Part shown: piece after piece, positions 51,256-59,755 of the stretch
How positions within the stretch are numbered: position 1 is the first letter of the stretch
Layout: the number at the start of each line of letters is the position of its first letter
DNA from: Verrucomicrobiales bacterium
GTDB lineage: Bacteria > Verrucomicrobiota > Verrucomicrobiia > Limisphaerales > J093
Direction: 5' to 3'
Length of the DNA: 64,000 nt
Assembly (NCBI GenBank): GCA_024233215.1
Contig: JACKPW010000017.1
Span: 1 to 64,000 of the forward strand
Notes under the pieces: model-generated
What the model was told of the DNA's origin: nothing
The model's database searches: none
Seen by the model: only the letters and a program-made list of their open reading frames with translations
Translations under genes and position numbers: made by a program

Positions 51256-52668
51256 CTACAGCAATTCCCGCTCGATCGTTTCCAGCGACTTGCCCTTGGT
51301 CTCCGGCACCATCGTCAGGACGAAGAGAAATCCCGCCACGCAGATCAGGCCATACAGCCAGAACGTGACCGCCGGGCCCAACCCCTTGTTCAGGCCTGGA
51401 AAGCTGTAGCTCAGCGTGAAACAACCCACCCAGAGCGAGAACACCGCAATCGACATCGCCGCGCCCCGGATGCGGTTCGGGAAGATCTCCGAAAGCAACA
51501 CCCACACGACGGGCGCCAGCGAAAAGGAATAGAACGCTATCGCGGTCACCGTCAGCACGACCACCAACACGCCGGTCTTTTCCAGGTGAAACGCCAGGCC
51601 GATCAATCCATAGGTGCCCGCCAGCCCCGCGGCCCCGATCAGCATCAACGCCCGGCGGCCGATCCGATCCACCGTGCCGATGGCCACGAAGGTGAAGATC
51701 AACGAAACCAACCCGGTAATCACGATGTTCAGCATGGTGGCCTTCACGTCATAACCCGCCGCCTTGAAGATGTCGGCGGCATAATAGTAGATGACGTTGA
51801 TCCCACACCACTGCTGGAAGACGGCAAGCGCAACGCCGATGAGAATGATCTTCACCAACCGGGGCTCGAGCAGGTCGCGGAAGTTCACGTGCGCAATCTC
51901 CTGTGCCGCGAGCGTGGTGCGAATATCGCTCACCTCCGCCAGGGCATAAGCCTCCCCCCCCACACGAGCCAGCACCTCTTCAGCCTCCTTGTCCCGCCCG
52001 TTCTTCATCAACCAGCGCGGACTTTCGGGAACCAGGAACATCAACAGGAAGAACGCCAGCGCCGGCACGGCTTCGGCGCCGAACATCCAGCGCCAGCCGT
52101 ACTGGCCGTTCCAGCTTTCCAGGATCATCCCGGTGGTGGCGTTGTCCGGAAGCCCCCGGTCATGGAGCGAGATCAGCCAGTTTACGGTCATGGCCAGCAG
52201 CACGCCGATGACGATGGTCAACTGGTTCACCGAAACGAACCTCCCCCGCAACCGGGCGGGCGAGATCTCCGCGATGTACATGGGCGACAGGTTCGAGGCC
52301 AGGCCGATCCCCACCCCCCCGATGATCCGGAACACCGTGTAACTCGTGAAGTCCCACGCAAGACCGGTCCCGACCGCCGACAGCGTGAACAGGAAGCCGG
52401 CAGACAGGAGCAGGCGTTTGCGCCCGAAGCGATCGCTCAACATCCCGGACACCATGGCCCCCACCAGGCATCCCACCAGGGCCGAACTCGTTCCCCAGCC
52501 CTGCAGGCTTGGCGTGTCGAGTCCGAAGTACGGTTCGTAAAAGGTCTTCGCACCACCCACCACCACCCAGTCATAGCCAAACAGCAGACCGCCCATGGCG
52601 GCCACCAGACAGATCAGCCAGACGTAGGTCAGGTTGTAACGGGCAGGATTCAGGTTCGGGTCGGTCAT
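51256..52668 (-). CDS. Sugar porter, major facilitator superfamily (XylE-like)
   Basis: 470 residues with 12 predicted TM segments. Sugar-porter signatures are present: GGLLFGYDWVVVGGA in TM1, SDRFGRKRLLL in loop 2-3, RIIGGVGIGLASNLSPMYIAE, VPESPRWLM after TM6, FQQWCGINVIYYYA in TM7, DRIGRRALM in loop 8-9 and VPETKGKSLETIE at the C-terminus. By family it is a proton-coupled monosaccharide symporter. Placed between GH43 and GH106, it probably imports released pentose or deoxyhexose. The gap to the GH43 gene holds a 26-bp repeat (52679-52704). Confidence 0.93.
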   Translation of the reverse strand: MTDPNLNPARYNLTYVWLICLVAAMGGLLFGYDWVVVGGAKTFYEPYFGLDTPSLQGWGTSSALVGCLVGAMVSGMLSDRFGRKRLLLSAGFLFTLSAVGTGLAWDFTSYTVFRIIGGVGIGLASNLSPMYIAEISPARLRGRFVSVNQLTIVIGVLLAMTVNWLISLHDRGLPDNATTGMILESWNGQYGWRWMFGAEAVPALAFFLLMFLVPESPRWLMKNGRDKEAEEVLARVGGEAYALAEVSDIRTTLAAQEIAHVNFRDLLEPRLVKIILIGVALAVFQQWCGINVIYYYAADIFKAAGYDVKATMLNIVITGLVSLIFTFVAIGTVDRIGRRALMLIGAAGLAGTYGLIGLAFHLEKTGVLVVVLTVTAIAFYSFSLAPVVWVLLSEIFPNRIRGAAMSIAVFSLWVGCFTLSYSFPGLNKGLGPAVTFWLYGLICVAGFLFVLTMVPETKGKSLETIERELL

Positions 52669-52678
52669 GGGAATCTGC

Positions 52679-52704
52679 GTTCATCCGTGTTCATCTGCGG
52701 TTTC
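52679..52704. repeat. 26-bp interspersed repeat (copy 2)
   Basis: Matches 26640-26665 at 24 of 26 positions, with two GTTCATC boxes 10 bp apart. It lies immediately upstream of the sugar porter start (52668). Confidence 0.7.
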
Positions 52705-52709
52705 AAACG

Positions 52710-53741
52710 TCAGTCGCCGGAAGGTGCGGGCATCGGAACGCCGGCAGCGATGGGGTGGCCAAACTCAGGTGAACCGTCGGCATTCCAGCCAAAGCGCTGC
52801 AGGTTAATCCGTCGGTTCCAGCCCGCGCCGCTGGACCGGGCACTGTGATAGATGATCCAATCCTCGAGGCCGTCGCGCGATTTCACGAACGAACAATGCC
52901 CCGGACCAAACACGTCCCGGGTCTTCGAGAAGACCGGCGTTGGCTTTTTCACCCACGACGCGGGGTCCAGGGGATCCCCACCGCTCCAGGTCAGTTGGCC
53001 CAGGCAGTAGTCGTCGGTCCAACTGCCGCTGGCGGAGTAGATCAGGAACAGCCTCTCGCCGTTCCACAGCGCTTCCGGTCCCTCGTTGATCAGCGGTCGA
53101 CCGTTGAGTTCCCATGGCAACTCGGGCGAGGAAATCCGCACGCGCTCGCCGCTGATAGTCCACGGATTGCTCATCGGCGCGATGTAAAGGTGCTGCGCCA
53201 CGTTCACCTCCCCTTCCCAGCCGGACCAGATGAAGTAAATGCGCGAGTCGGGCAACTCGAGCACCGTGCCGTCGATGGCCCAACGGTCGGTGGGCGCGGC
53301 GATCCGGCCCCGGAACCTGAACTCGGCCTGCGGATCGTCGGAGGAACCTTCCAGAACGTACATGCGATGGTTCGCGTTCTCCCCGTCGTCGGCCGCGACG
53401 TAGACCCACCATTTGCCCTGCAGGAAGTGCAGTTCCGGCGCCCAGATCTCCCGGGAATACGCGGTGCCGGCCGGCGGCTGCCAGATCCGCTTCCATTCGC
53501 CCTGCCCGATGTCCTGCAGGCGGGTGAAGCGATTGACGAACACGCCACGGCCACCGCGCGATTGGCACAGGTAATAGGCGTCGCCGTGCCGGATCACCCA
53601 CGGATCCGCTCCGCGGGGCACGACCGGGTTGGTGATGGAAGTCGTCTCCGCACCTCCTTCGGGAGCGGGGGCGGGAGCGGCTTCAAGGGACGGGAGCACG
53701 GCCAGCAAACCGCAAACGGAAATGAGTTGGACGTGCTTCAT
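52710..53741 (-). CDS. GH43 family glycosidase (secreted)
   Basis: 343 residues from ATG 53741 (MKHVQLISVCGLLAVL), signal peptide ending LEAAPA. The five-bladed propeller shows the GH43 acidic triad: Asp46 in RGADPWVIR (general base), Asp157 in AIDGTVLEL (pKa modulator) and Glu220 in INEGPEAL (general acid). EIWAPELHFLQGKWWVYVAAD is typical of arabinan/xylan-active members. Likely activity is exo-alpha-L-arabinofuranosidase or beta-xylosidase; the subfamily cannot be fixed by eye. It is the first gene of the minus-strand set GH43-MFS-GH106-oxidoreductase and is divergent from 54024. Confidence 0.9.
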   Translation of the reverse strand: MKHVQLISVCGLLAVLPSLEAAPAPAPEGGAETTSITNPVVPRGADPWVIRHGDAYYLCQSRGGRGVFVNRFTRLQDIGQGEWKRIWQPPAGTAYSREIWAPELHFLQGKWWVYVAADDGENANHRMYVLEGSSDDPQAEFRFRGRIAAPTDRWAIDGTVLELPDSRIYFIWSGWEGEVNVAQHLYIAPMSNPWTISGERVRISSPELPWELNGRPLINEGPEALWNGERLFLIYSASGSWTDDYCLGQLTWSGGDPLDPASWVKKPTPVFSKTRDVFGPGHCSFVKSRDGLEDWIIYHSARSSGAGWNRRINLQRFGWNADGSPEFGHPIAAGVPMPAPSGD

Positions 53742-54023
53742 GTGGCACGGATGCTGCCGGTTGCCCGCGAAACCTGCAAGGGCAACGACCGGACTGCGGG
53801 ACTGCGGTGGCATGCGCAGCACGACGCCACTTTTCTCCCGGGAGCGCGGACCGCCGAGTCCGCGGGTCAAAGGCCCAGGCGGCAAACTGCCTCATGAGTG
53901 CTGCCGAGCTGTCCGGCCCTCCGCCGCCCGAAAGCGCCGTCGCGGCTTCGCCTTGCCGGCGCAGTCCATATGGACAACGGCTCCCGCATTGCCATTTCCC
54001 GCGGAGTCCCTAGCTTCGCGGCC

Positions 54024-56126
54024 GTGAACCACGATGTCATCACGCACTTTTCCCGCCCATGCCGGAGCTCGATCCTGCTCGCCGGACTCCTCGCATGCCC
54101 GGGCGCCCTGCTCGCCGCTCACTCCGCCGAACCCACCGCCAGGATCCGCCTCGCCGCCCACGCCGGGGAAGGCGCCGCGAACGTCCGGCTCATGTACGGC
54201 GACACGGTGTTGCTCAAATCGCCGACCGAAGGTCTCTGGTCGATTGCGATGGACTGGCAGGATGATTGGCCGTCGGATTGGTTTCACGGCTCGCCCGGGT
54301 CCATCGAGCGGACCGGCGACTGGACGATTCTGCGCGGTCGGATCCAGACGCCCCAGGGAGACTGGGAACTCTCCGACGCCTACCGTCCGTTCAAGGGTAC
54401 CATTGAAGGCATCCGCCGGTTCGTGTGGAAGGGGAAGGAGGCGGCACGTCGGTGCACGTTGTCTGTCCGGTTCCAGGCGCCCGGCACCGGTGACAACGTC
54501 GTCATGCCCGGCATTCTCTATCACGGCAATCCCTCCGGCGCCCGCAGCGGCCGGGTGCCGGTCTACACCGGCAAACCGGGGGAGGAAGCCTTTTACGAGG
54601 AGCACCGCTTCCCAATGCCGTACGCCGGTTTTGAATGGCAGAGCGAGGACCACTGGTGGGGCGCGGCGCTGCATTCCCTGCCCTGCCCCACACCGTTCGG
54701 GCATCGCGCGGACCAATGGTGGTCGCTGGGCTGCCGGACACTCGAAGGCGCCACCGAACTGGGCCTGCTTTCGGGGCCGTGCGCCTCGAACGGTCGGCGC
54801 AGTGTGATCAAGGAACTTCAGCGCGGTTTCGAGGCTTATCCCGACGCGTGGTTGGAGGTGCCGCCGAATGGGATCCTCGAGAAGACGTTCCGACTGGAGG
54901 CCTACCCCGTGGAAACCGAGGGCAGCGGCTTTGAAACGGCCACCCGGACCTGCCTCGACCTGTTTGAGCCCTACAGCCTGTACGGCCTTCCCGAGTTCCG
55001 GGACATCATCACGAGCAAATACCGGTTCAGTCAGACCCGCTGGCGGGAGACCGCCAACGGCGGCGGCGGTTTCTGCAAATACCCGGACCCGGATCGACGA
55101 CCGTTCTTTGTGATCGGTTGGTGCGGCCAGGCCGCGGCACCGGGTTACGCCCTGCAGGTGCTGGGTGATAAGGTGGGGGCGGCGAATGTGGACGAGCAGG
55201 TCACCCGGTCGTTGAACACGGTGGCCGGGGCGAAGTTCTACGACGGCGGCTTCCATACCTGGTACGACTTCAAACAGGACGAATGGAAGAACGTTGAGCC
55301 GCTTTCCCAGGGACAGGGCATGCACAACATGGCCAACGCCATCCGCGTCGGCCGGAAACGCGGCCTCGACACCACGGCCTGGGAGGCTTTTCTGCGTCAC
55401 GCCTGCGACGTGCATGCGGACCGTATCCTCACGGCCGACTGGTTCCCGCCGTCGACCAGCGAAGGGTTCTTCATCGCGCCGTTGTGCCAGGGGCACGAAC
55501 TGTTCGGGGAGGCGCGTCATCTCGACGCCGCGCGCAAGGCCGGTGAGGTGCTGGCGAAGCGGCATCTCGCCATGCGCGAGCCGTATTGGGGCGGCACACT
55601 CGACGCGAGTTGCGAGGACAAGGAAGGCGCTTACGCCGCGTTGCAGGGGTTCCTGGCGCTCTATGAAGCCACACACGAACCGCGCTTTCTCCGCTGGGCG
55701 GAACATGCCCTCGATGTAGTGCTGACCTACGTCGTGGTCTGGGACATGGACCTGCCGGCCGGGCGTTTGCGGGATCACGCCTTCAACACCCGTGGTTGGA
55801 CGGCGGTGTCGGTGCAGAACATGCACATCGACGCGTATGGCGTGTTAATGACGCCGGAGGTCTACCGGATGGGCGAACTGCTGAAGCGACCGGAGTTACA
55901 GCAGTTGGCGCTGGTGATGTTCCGCAGCTGCGGCCAACTGATCGATCCGTATGGGAGCCAAGGCGAGCAACCGCAGCACACGAACTACGTCCAGGGCGGC
56001 GACATGAGCGACCCGGCGCGGTTCCGCGGCGGTTACCATGAAACGTGGACCGTCTTCTGGATCACCGCCCACTTCCTCAACGCCGCCGCCCAACTCCAGG
56101 AGATGGGTGTGCCGATTTGGGAGTGA
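54024..56126 (+). CDS. Secreted alpha/alpha-toroid (six-hairpin) glycosidase-like protein
   Basis: 700 residues from GTG 54024, chosen because it gives a compact signal peptide (SSILLAGLLACPGALLAAHS); ATG 53970 would add 18 residues. The N-terminal part is beta-rich (about 30-290). From about 310 the sequence is helical with aromatic loops (GQGMHNMANAIRVGRKRGLD, WFPPSTSEGFFIAPLCQGHE, WGGTLDASCEDKEGAYAALQ), as in six-hairpin glycosidases and lyases. I cannot name the family or catalytic residues. It is divergent from the GH43 gene across a 282-bp gap, which shows no other gene, so probably belongs to the same regulon. Confidence 0.62.
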   Translation: MNHDVITHFSRPCRSSILLAGLLACPGALLAAHSAEPTARIRLAAHAGEGAANVRLMYGDTVLLKSPTEGLWSIAMDWQDDWPSDWFHGSPGSIERTGDWTILRGRIQTPQGDWELSDAYRPFKGTIEGIRRFVWKGKEAARRCTLSVRFQAPGTGDNVVMPGILYHGNPSGARSGRVPVYTGKPGEEAFYEEHRFPMPYAGFEWQSEDHWWGAALHSLPCPTPFGHRADQWWSLGCRTLEGATELGLLSGPCASNGRRSVIKELQRGFEAYPDAWLEVPPNGILEKTFRLEAYPVETEGSGFETATRTCLDLFEPYSLYGLPEFRDIITSKYRFSQTRWRETANGGGGFCKYPDPDRRPFFVIGWCGQAAAPGYALQVLGDKVGAANVDEQVTRSLNTVAGAKFYDGGFHTWYDFKQDEWKNVEPLSQGQGMHNMANAIRVGRKRGLDTTAWEAFLRHACDVHADRILTADWFPPSTSEGFFIAPLCQGHELFGEARHLDAARKAGEVLAKRHLAMREPYWGGTLDASCEDKEGAYAALQGFLALYEATHEPRFLRWAEHALDVVLTYVVVWDMDLPAGRLRDHAFNTRGWTAVSVQNMHIDAYGVLMTPEVYRMGELLKRPELQQLALVMFRSCGQLIDPYGSQGEQPQHTNYVQGGDMSDPARFRGGYHETWTVFWITAHFLNAAAQLQEMGVPIWE

Positions 56127-56202
56127 GGGCGTGCGTCCTTGCTGCTACTTCTCGGTTGACGCCACCCAAGCGTATCATGTGGGTCGCACTGCACCTCCTC
56201 AC

Positions 56203-57120
56203 CTACTTGCTTTCGTCGTCCCCACGCAACAATCCAAGTGACGCGTAGTCTCGTACCCAAAGGTTCTCGTCGCGCTTCAGCCTCCTCAGAATGGCGGCTG
56301 TGCGTGGATCATCACGCACAGACTCGAATCGCTTGGACTGTGCCAAGGGCTCCTGGCTGCTATGAGCGCCTCGCGGTTCCGATGACGGACGGTGAAAGCC
56401 GGTCAACCAAACGAGCGCGGATAACCGGTGGGCGACGTCGGGCGAATCCAACCATTCAATCCACTCGTCCTTGCTCCGCGTGGGTACCGGGGGGCCCTTG
56501 AGGGGAGATTCCCAGCGATAGTGATTTCGTGCCACAGCACCGTGGTTGTCCTCCAACCGGACCATGAACAGGCTGGCGCCGATCAAGGTGTAATACTGAA
56601 GCTGATAGTCGCCCTGCTCAAAGAGGGATTTTTCTTGGCCCGGAGACGTTACGATAGAGGGCCCGGTGGAGGTTGCCCTCACAACCACCAGCGGTCTGTC
56701 CAGCTCTGCTTTCCGCTGGACCGTCACGTCGTTCAGGAAGAAGCGGTAGCCCGTGGGAACCGTGTGACTGCACACGCCCCCCCAAGACTTGTCAAAGAAG
56801 TGGAGCTTCATCGCAGAAACGTCGGGAATGTCGTAGCCGGGATAGACCTCGGCGAACACCCACGACACGCTGTCCGCTTCAAAGGAGGCGAGCAACCAAG
56901 GTGCAAACGGAAACCACCCCCATTTCTCGCCGAGCTCGATACCCGTCTTTTGCTTGAACTCTGATTGCAGTATCCTGACCTCGTTCGTGCTGAGGTTCCG
57001 GAGATCGCAGCTTGCGTACCGTGCGAGGTCCTGAGCCGCGGGCGTGAGGCAACCGCAGGTCATGCCGACTGTCAGGACGAGGAGCCTCAGGACCTCCACG
57101 GCGGGTTCGGCGTGCGACAT
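56203..57120 (-). CDS. Hypothetical secreted or lipoprotein-like protein
   Basis: 305 residues from ATG 57120 (MSHAEPAVEVLRLLVLTVG); the frame allows a start 17 codons earlier. The hydrophobic N-terminus ends in MTCGC, close to but not a canonical lipobox. The body has aromatic-rich beta segments (WGWFPFAPWLLASF, WVFAEVYPGYDIP), and the C-terminus a short helical HEAT-like stretch (TAAILRRLKRDENLWVRDYA). No family recognised. Less GC-rich than flanking genes and without functional neighbours, so possibly acquired. Confidence 0.5.
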   Translation of the reverse strand: MSHAEPAVEVLRLLVLTVGMTCGCLTPAAQDLARYASCDLRNLSTNEVRILQSEFKQKTGIELGEKWGWFPFAPWLLASFEADSVSWVFAEVYPGYDIPDVSAMKLHFFDKSWGGVCSHTVPTGYRFFLNDVTVQRKAELDRPLVVVRATSTGPSIVTSPGQEKSLFEQGDYQLQYYTLIGASLFMVRLEDNHGAVARNHYRWESPLKGPPVPTRSKDEWIEWLDSPDVAHRLSALVWLTGFHRPSSEPRGAHSSQEPLAQSKRFESVRDDPRTAAILRRLKRDENLWVRDYASLGLLRGDDESK

Positions 57121-57432
57121 CGCTGAACAGGGGAAGAGAGCAGGCCGCGCGTCAAGAACGAGCGAGATCATGCAGAAGAGTCTGCAGATCTCACCCCGTG
57201 AAGCAATCCTCTCGGTCCGCCAGACCCCAACTTGACACTGTGCCGGCGGTAGGGAAACACGCAGCGCGCTCCCCCGTATCCAGGGCGTTCACTCCGCACA
57301 GAACGGCGAGCGACGTCTCCACGAGTTCCCTCCGGCTACAACGACTGGCAATCCCCCAACCTCGTCAGGGGCAAGCCGTCGACGTGAAACCATACTTTAC
57401 ATTCAGTAGCTCCAAATGCACATTATGCTTAC
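57121..57432. other. Divergent intergenic region, 312 bp
   Basis: Separates two divergent genes. Nothing gene-like is supported. The last 45 bp are AT-rich for this window and carry a possible promoter, TTTACA (57395-57400) with CATTAT about 19 bp downstream, which would start transcription at or very near the ATG at 57433. Confidence 0.5.
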
Positions 57433-58584
57433 ATGATCGAGAGGCCCTTTTGGTTGGAACGGATTGAAGCAGCATGGCGTGAGGTGCCCATCGCGTGGCT
57501 GTGCGGGGTGCGGCGCAGTGGCAAAACCACCCTGGCCGGAAGCCTTGGCAGCGACCGCGTGCTGTACCTCAACTGTGACCTGCCCACGGTCGAGGACATG
57601 GTGCGCGACCCGCAGTTGTTCTACCGGGGCTGTTCCAAGCCGGTCGTGGTGTTCGACGAGATCCATCAACTGCGCGATCCGGCCCGGGTGCTGAAGATCG
57701 GCGCGGACGGTTTCCCCGGTTTGAGGATCCTGGCGACGGGTTCTTCCACGCTCGCGGCGAGCAAGAAGTTCCGCGACACGTTGACCGGACGAAAGCGCGT
57801 GGTGCATCTCACGCCGGTGTTGTGGGATGAACTGCCGGCGTTCGGTGCCACGCTGCCGGAGCGGCTGTTCCGGGGAGGGCTGCCTCCGGCGTTGCTGACA
57901 GACACAAAAAGGCCCTCGTTCTACCGGGAGTGGATGGACTCCTTCTTCGCCAGGGACATCCAGCGTCTGTTTGGCTTCCGTGATATGAACCGGTTCAACG
58001 CCCTGTTCGAGTATCTGTTGAGGCAGAGTGGAGGTCAGTTCGAGATCACGAAGACCGCCACGGCGCTGGGCATCAGCCGTCCCACGGTGGAAAGCCATTT
58101 ACGCGCCCTGGAAATCACCCATGCGGTCGCCCTCGTCCGCCCCTTCCACGGGGGCGGTCAGCATGAACTGGTCAAGCAACCGAAGGTGTATGGCTTCGAT
58201 ACGGGCTTCGTGAGTTTCGCGCGCGGCTGGGACCCGCTGCGCCTCGAAGACCTGGGTATGCTCTGGGAACACCTGGTCTTGGAGCACTTGCAGGCTCACT
58301 TCCCCGACACCCCCGTCCGCTACTGGCGCGACAAACAGGGTCACGAGATCGACTTCGTGCTGGCCCACCGCCGCGACGAGGTGGACGTCATCGAGTGCAA
58401 GTGGAGCCACAATGCATTCGAGAGCTCTGCACTGGAGGTCTTCCGCGGCTACTACCCCGGCGGCCGGAATCTACTTGTCACGCCGTCAGGTTCCCCCGCC
58501 TACACGAAGCGTTTCGGCTCCCGCGAAGTGCTCGTGTGCACTCCCTCCGAACTGAGGGCGAGCAGTGCCCCGCCAGGCTCCTGA
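57433..58584 (+). CDS. DUF4143-type ATP-binding protein
   Basis: 383 residues. The N-terminal AAA domain has Walker A GVRRSGKTT at 25-33 and a Walker B-like VVVFDEIHQL. A winged-helix-like segment follows (ITKTATALGISRPTVESHLRAL), then the DUF4143 region with a D...ExK-type nuclease-like motif, EIDFVLAHRRDEVDVIECKW. Proteins of this type are widespread, highly duplicated and of unknown function; DNA-related or toxin-linked roles have been suggested. It appears as a single gene with no partner. Confidence 0.82.
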   Translation: MIERPFWLERIEAAWREVPIAWLCGVRRSGKTTLAGSLGSDRVLYLNCDLPTVEDMVRDPQLFYRGCSKPVVVFDEIHQLRDPARVLKIGADGFPGLRILATGSSTLAASKKFRDTLTGRKRVVHLTPVLWDELPAFGATLPERLFRGGLPPALLTDTKRPSFYREWMDSFFARDIQRLFGFRDMNRFNALFEYLLRQSGGQFEITKTATALGISRPTVESHLRALEITHAVALVRPFHGGGQHELVKQPKVYGFDTGFVSFARGWDPLRLEDLGMLWEHLVLEHLQAHFPDTPVRYWRDKQGHEIDFVLAHRRDEVDVIECKWSHNAFESSALEVFRGYYPGGRNLLVTPSGSPAYTKRFGSREVLVCTPSELRASSAPPGS

Positions 58585-58682
58585 AAGCAGATGGCCCGCC
58601 CGGCGACCCTCCCGACTTCCGCGGCGCACCAAACCCCACCTCTCCGCTTGGAAGCCACCCCGGTTTGTGAGAATGCTCAGCC

Positions 58683-59669
58683 ATGACGGAACGGACCGAA
58701 CCCATGATCCCGCGTCGCCTGCGGGTCGTCGATTCCCACACCGCCGGTGAACCCACCCGCGTCCTGATCGACGGTGCCCCGGAGGTCGTGGGAAAGACGA
58801 TGGCGGAGAAGCGCGAGCATTTCCGTCGTGAACTCGATTGGGTCCGCACCGCCACGGTCTGCGAACCGCGCGGCCACGAGGCGATGGTCGGGGCCTTGCT
58901 TTGCGAACCGGCCCACAACGATTGTGCTGCCGGCGTGGTCTTCTTCAACAACGTGGACTGCCTCCACGGCTGCGTGCACGCCACCATCGGCGTGGCGGTC
59001 ACCCTCGCCCATCTCGGTCGCATCGGTCCCGGCATTCACCGCCTGGACACGCCAACCGGCGTGGTCTCCTTCGAACTCACCGAGACGGGCGCGGTGACCG
59101 TTCGGAACGTGCGGAGCTACCGACTGCTCGCCGGCATCCGGGTTGCCGTGCCGGAGATCGGCGCTGTCACCGGCGACGTTGCCTGGGGTGGCAACTGGTT
59201 CTTCCTCACCGATGCGCCCGCCGGTCTGGCGGTGGAGTTTCGCAATCGCGAACGGTTGACCGATCACGCGTGGGCCATCCGGCAGGCCTTGAAGGCAGCG
59301 GGCATCACCGGGGAGGCCGGCGCGGAAATCGATCACATCGAGCTGTTCGGCCCGCCCGCGGACCCCGCGCTGGCCGACAGCCGAAACTTCGTGCTCTGCC
59401 CCGGCAAGGCGTACGACCGCTCACCCTGCGGCACGGGCACCAGCGCCAAACTGGCGTGTCTGCACGCGGACGGCCGACTGCAACGGGGCATGACCTGGCG
59501 ACAGGCAGGCATTCTCAACACGGTGTTCAACGGAAGCGTCGAGCCGGCTGAGAGCGGCGGCGTGCATCCGAGCATCACCGGTTCAGCCAGTATCACGGGG
59601 GAAGCCGGTTTGATCCTCGACCCGGCAGACCCGTTTGCCCTGGGCATCCCGACCGAACCCGGCATCTGA
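58683..59669 (+). CDS. Proline racemase family: probable 4-hydroxyproline 2-epimerase
   Basis: 328 residues. Both catalytic cysteines are present: Cys97 in HGCVHATIGVAV and Cys249 in SPCGTGTSAKLA; the start RRLRVVDSHTAGEPTRV and EPRGHEAMVGAL are typical. The family's Cys/Cys members are proline racemases or 4-hydroxyproline 2-epimerases, while Ser/Cys or Thr members are dehydratases or other epimerases. The neighbours (DapA-family enzyme and FAD amino-acid dehydrogenase) favour conversion of trans-4-hydroxy-L-proline to cis-4-hydroxy-D-proline. An in-frame Met at residue 8 is an alternative start. Confidence 0.85.
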   Translation: MTERTEPMIPRRLRVVDSHTAGEPTRVLIDGAPEVVGKTMAEKREHFRRELDWVRTATVCEPRGHEAMVGALLCEPAHNDCAAGVVFFNNVDCLHGCVHATIGVAVTLAHLGRIGPGIHRLDTPTGVVSFELTETGAVTVRNVRSYRLLAGIRVAVPEIGAVTGDVAWGGNWFFLTDAPAGLAVEFRNRERLTDHAWAIRQALKAAGITGEAGAEIDHIELFGPPADPALADSRNFVLCPGKAYDRSPCGTGTSAKLACLHADGRLQRGMTWRQAGILNTVFNGSVEPAESGGVHPSITGSASITGEAGLILDPADPFALGIPTEPGI

Positions 59670-59713
59670 CTCTGCTTGCATTCGGCGTTCGCAATCTGGC
59701 ATCTCGTTGGCGG

Positions 59714-59729
59714 TCGGCGCGCGCGCCGA
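59714..59729. promoter_or_regulatory. Perfect 16-bp GC palindrome, possible operator
   Basis: TCGGCGCGCGCGCCGA is self-complementary and lies in the 86-bp gap between the epimerase and the DapA-family gene, 27 bp before the latter's start. Operator or hairpin functions are possible; alternating CG may also be chance in this composition. Confidence 0.3.
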
Positions 59730-59755
59730 TCGAAAACGGACAACGCTGCTTTCTC

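Noticed and set aside
48013..52848. A 1611-codon open frame antisense to GH106 and the sugar porter.
   Set aside because: It is the mirror of high-GC coding sequence; both opposite-strand genes have well-defined family motifs.
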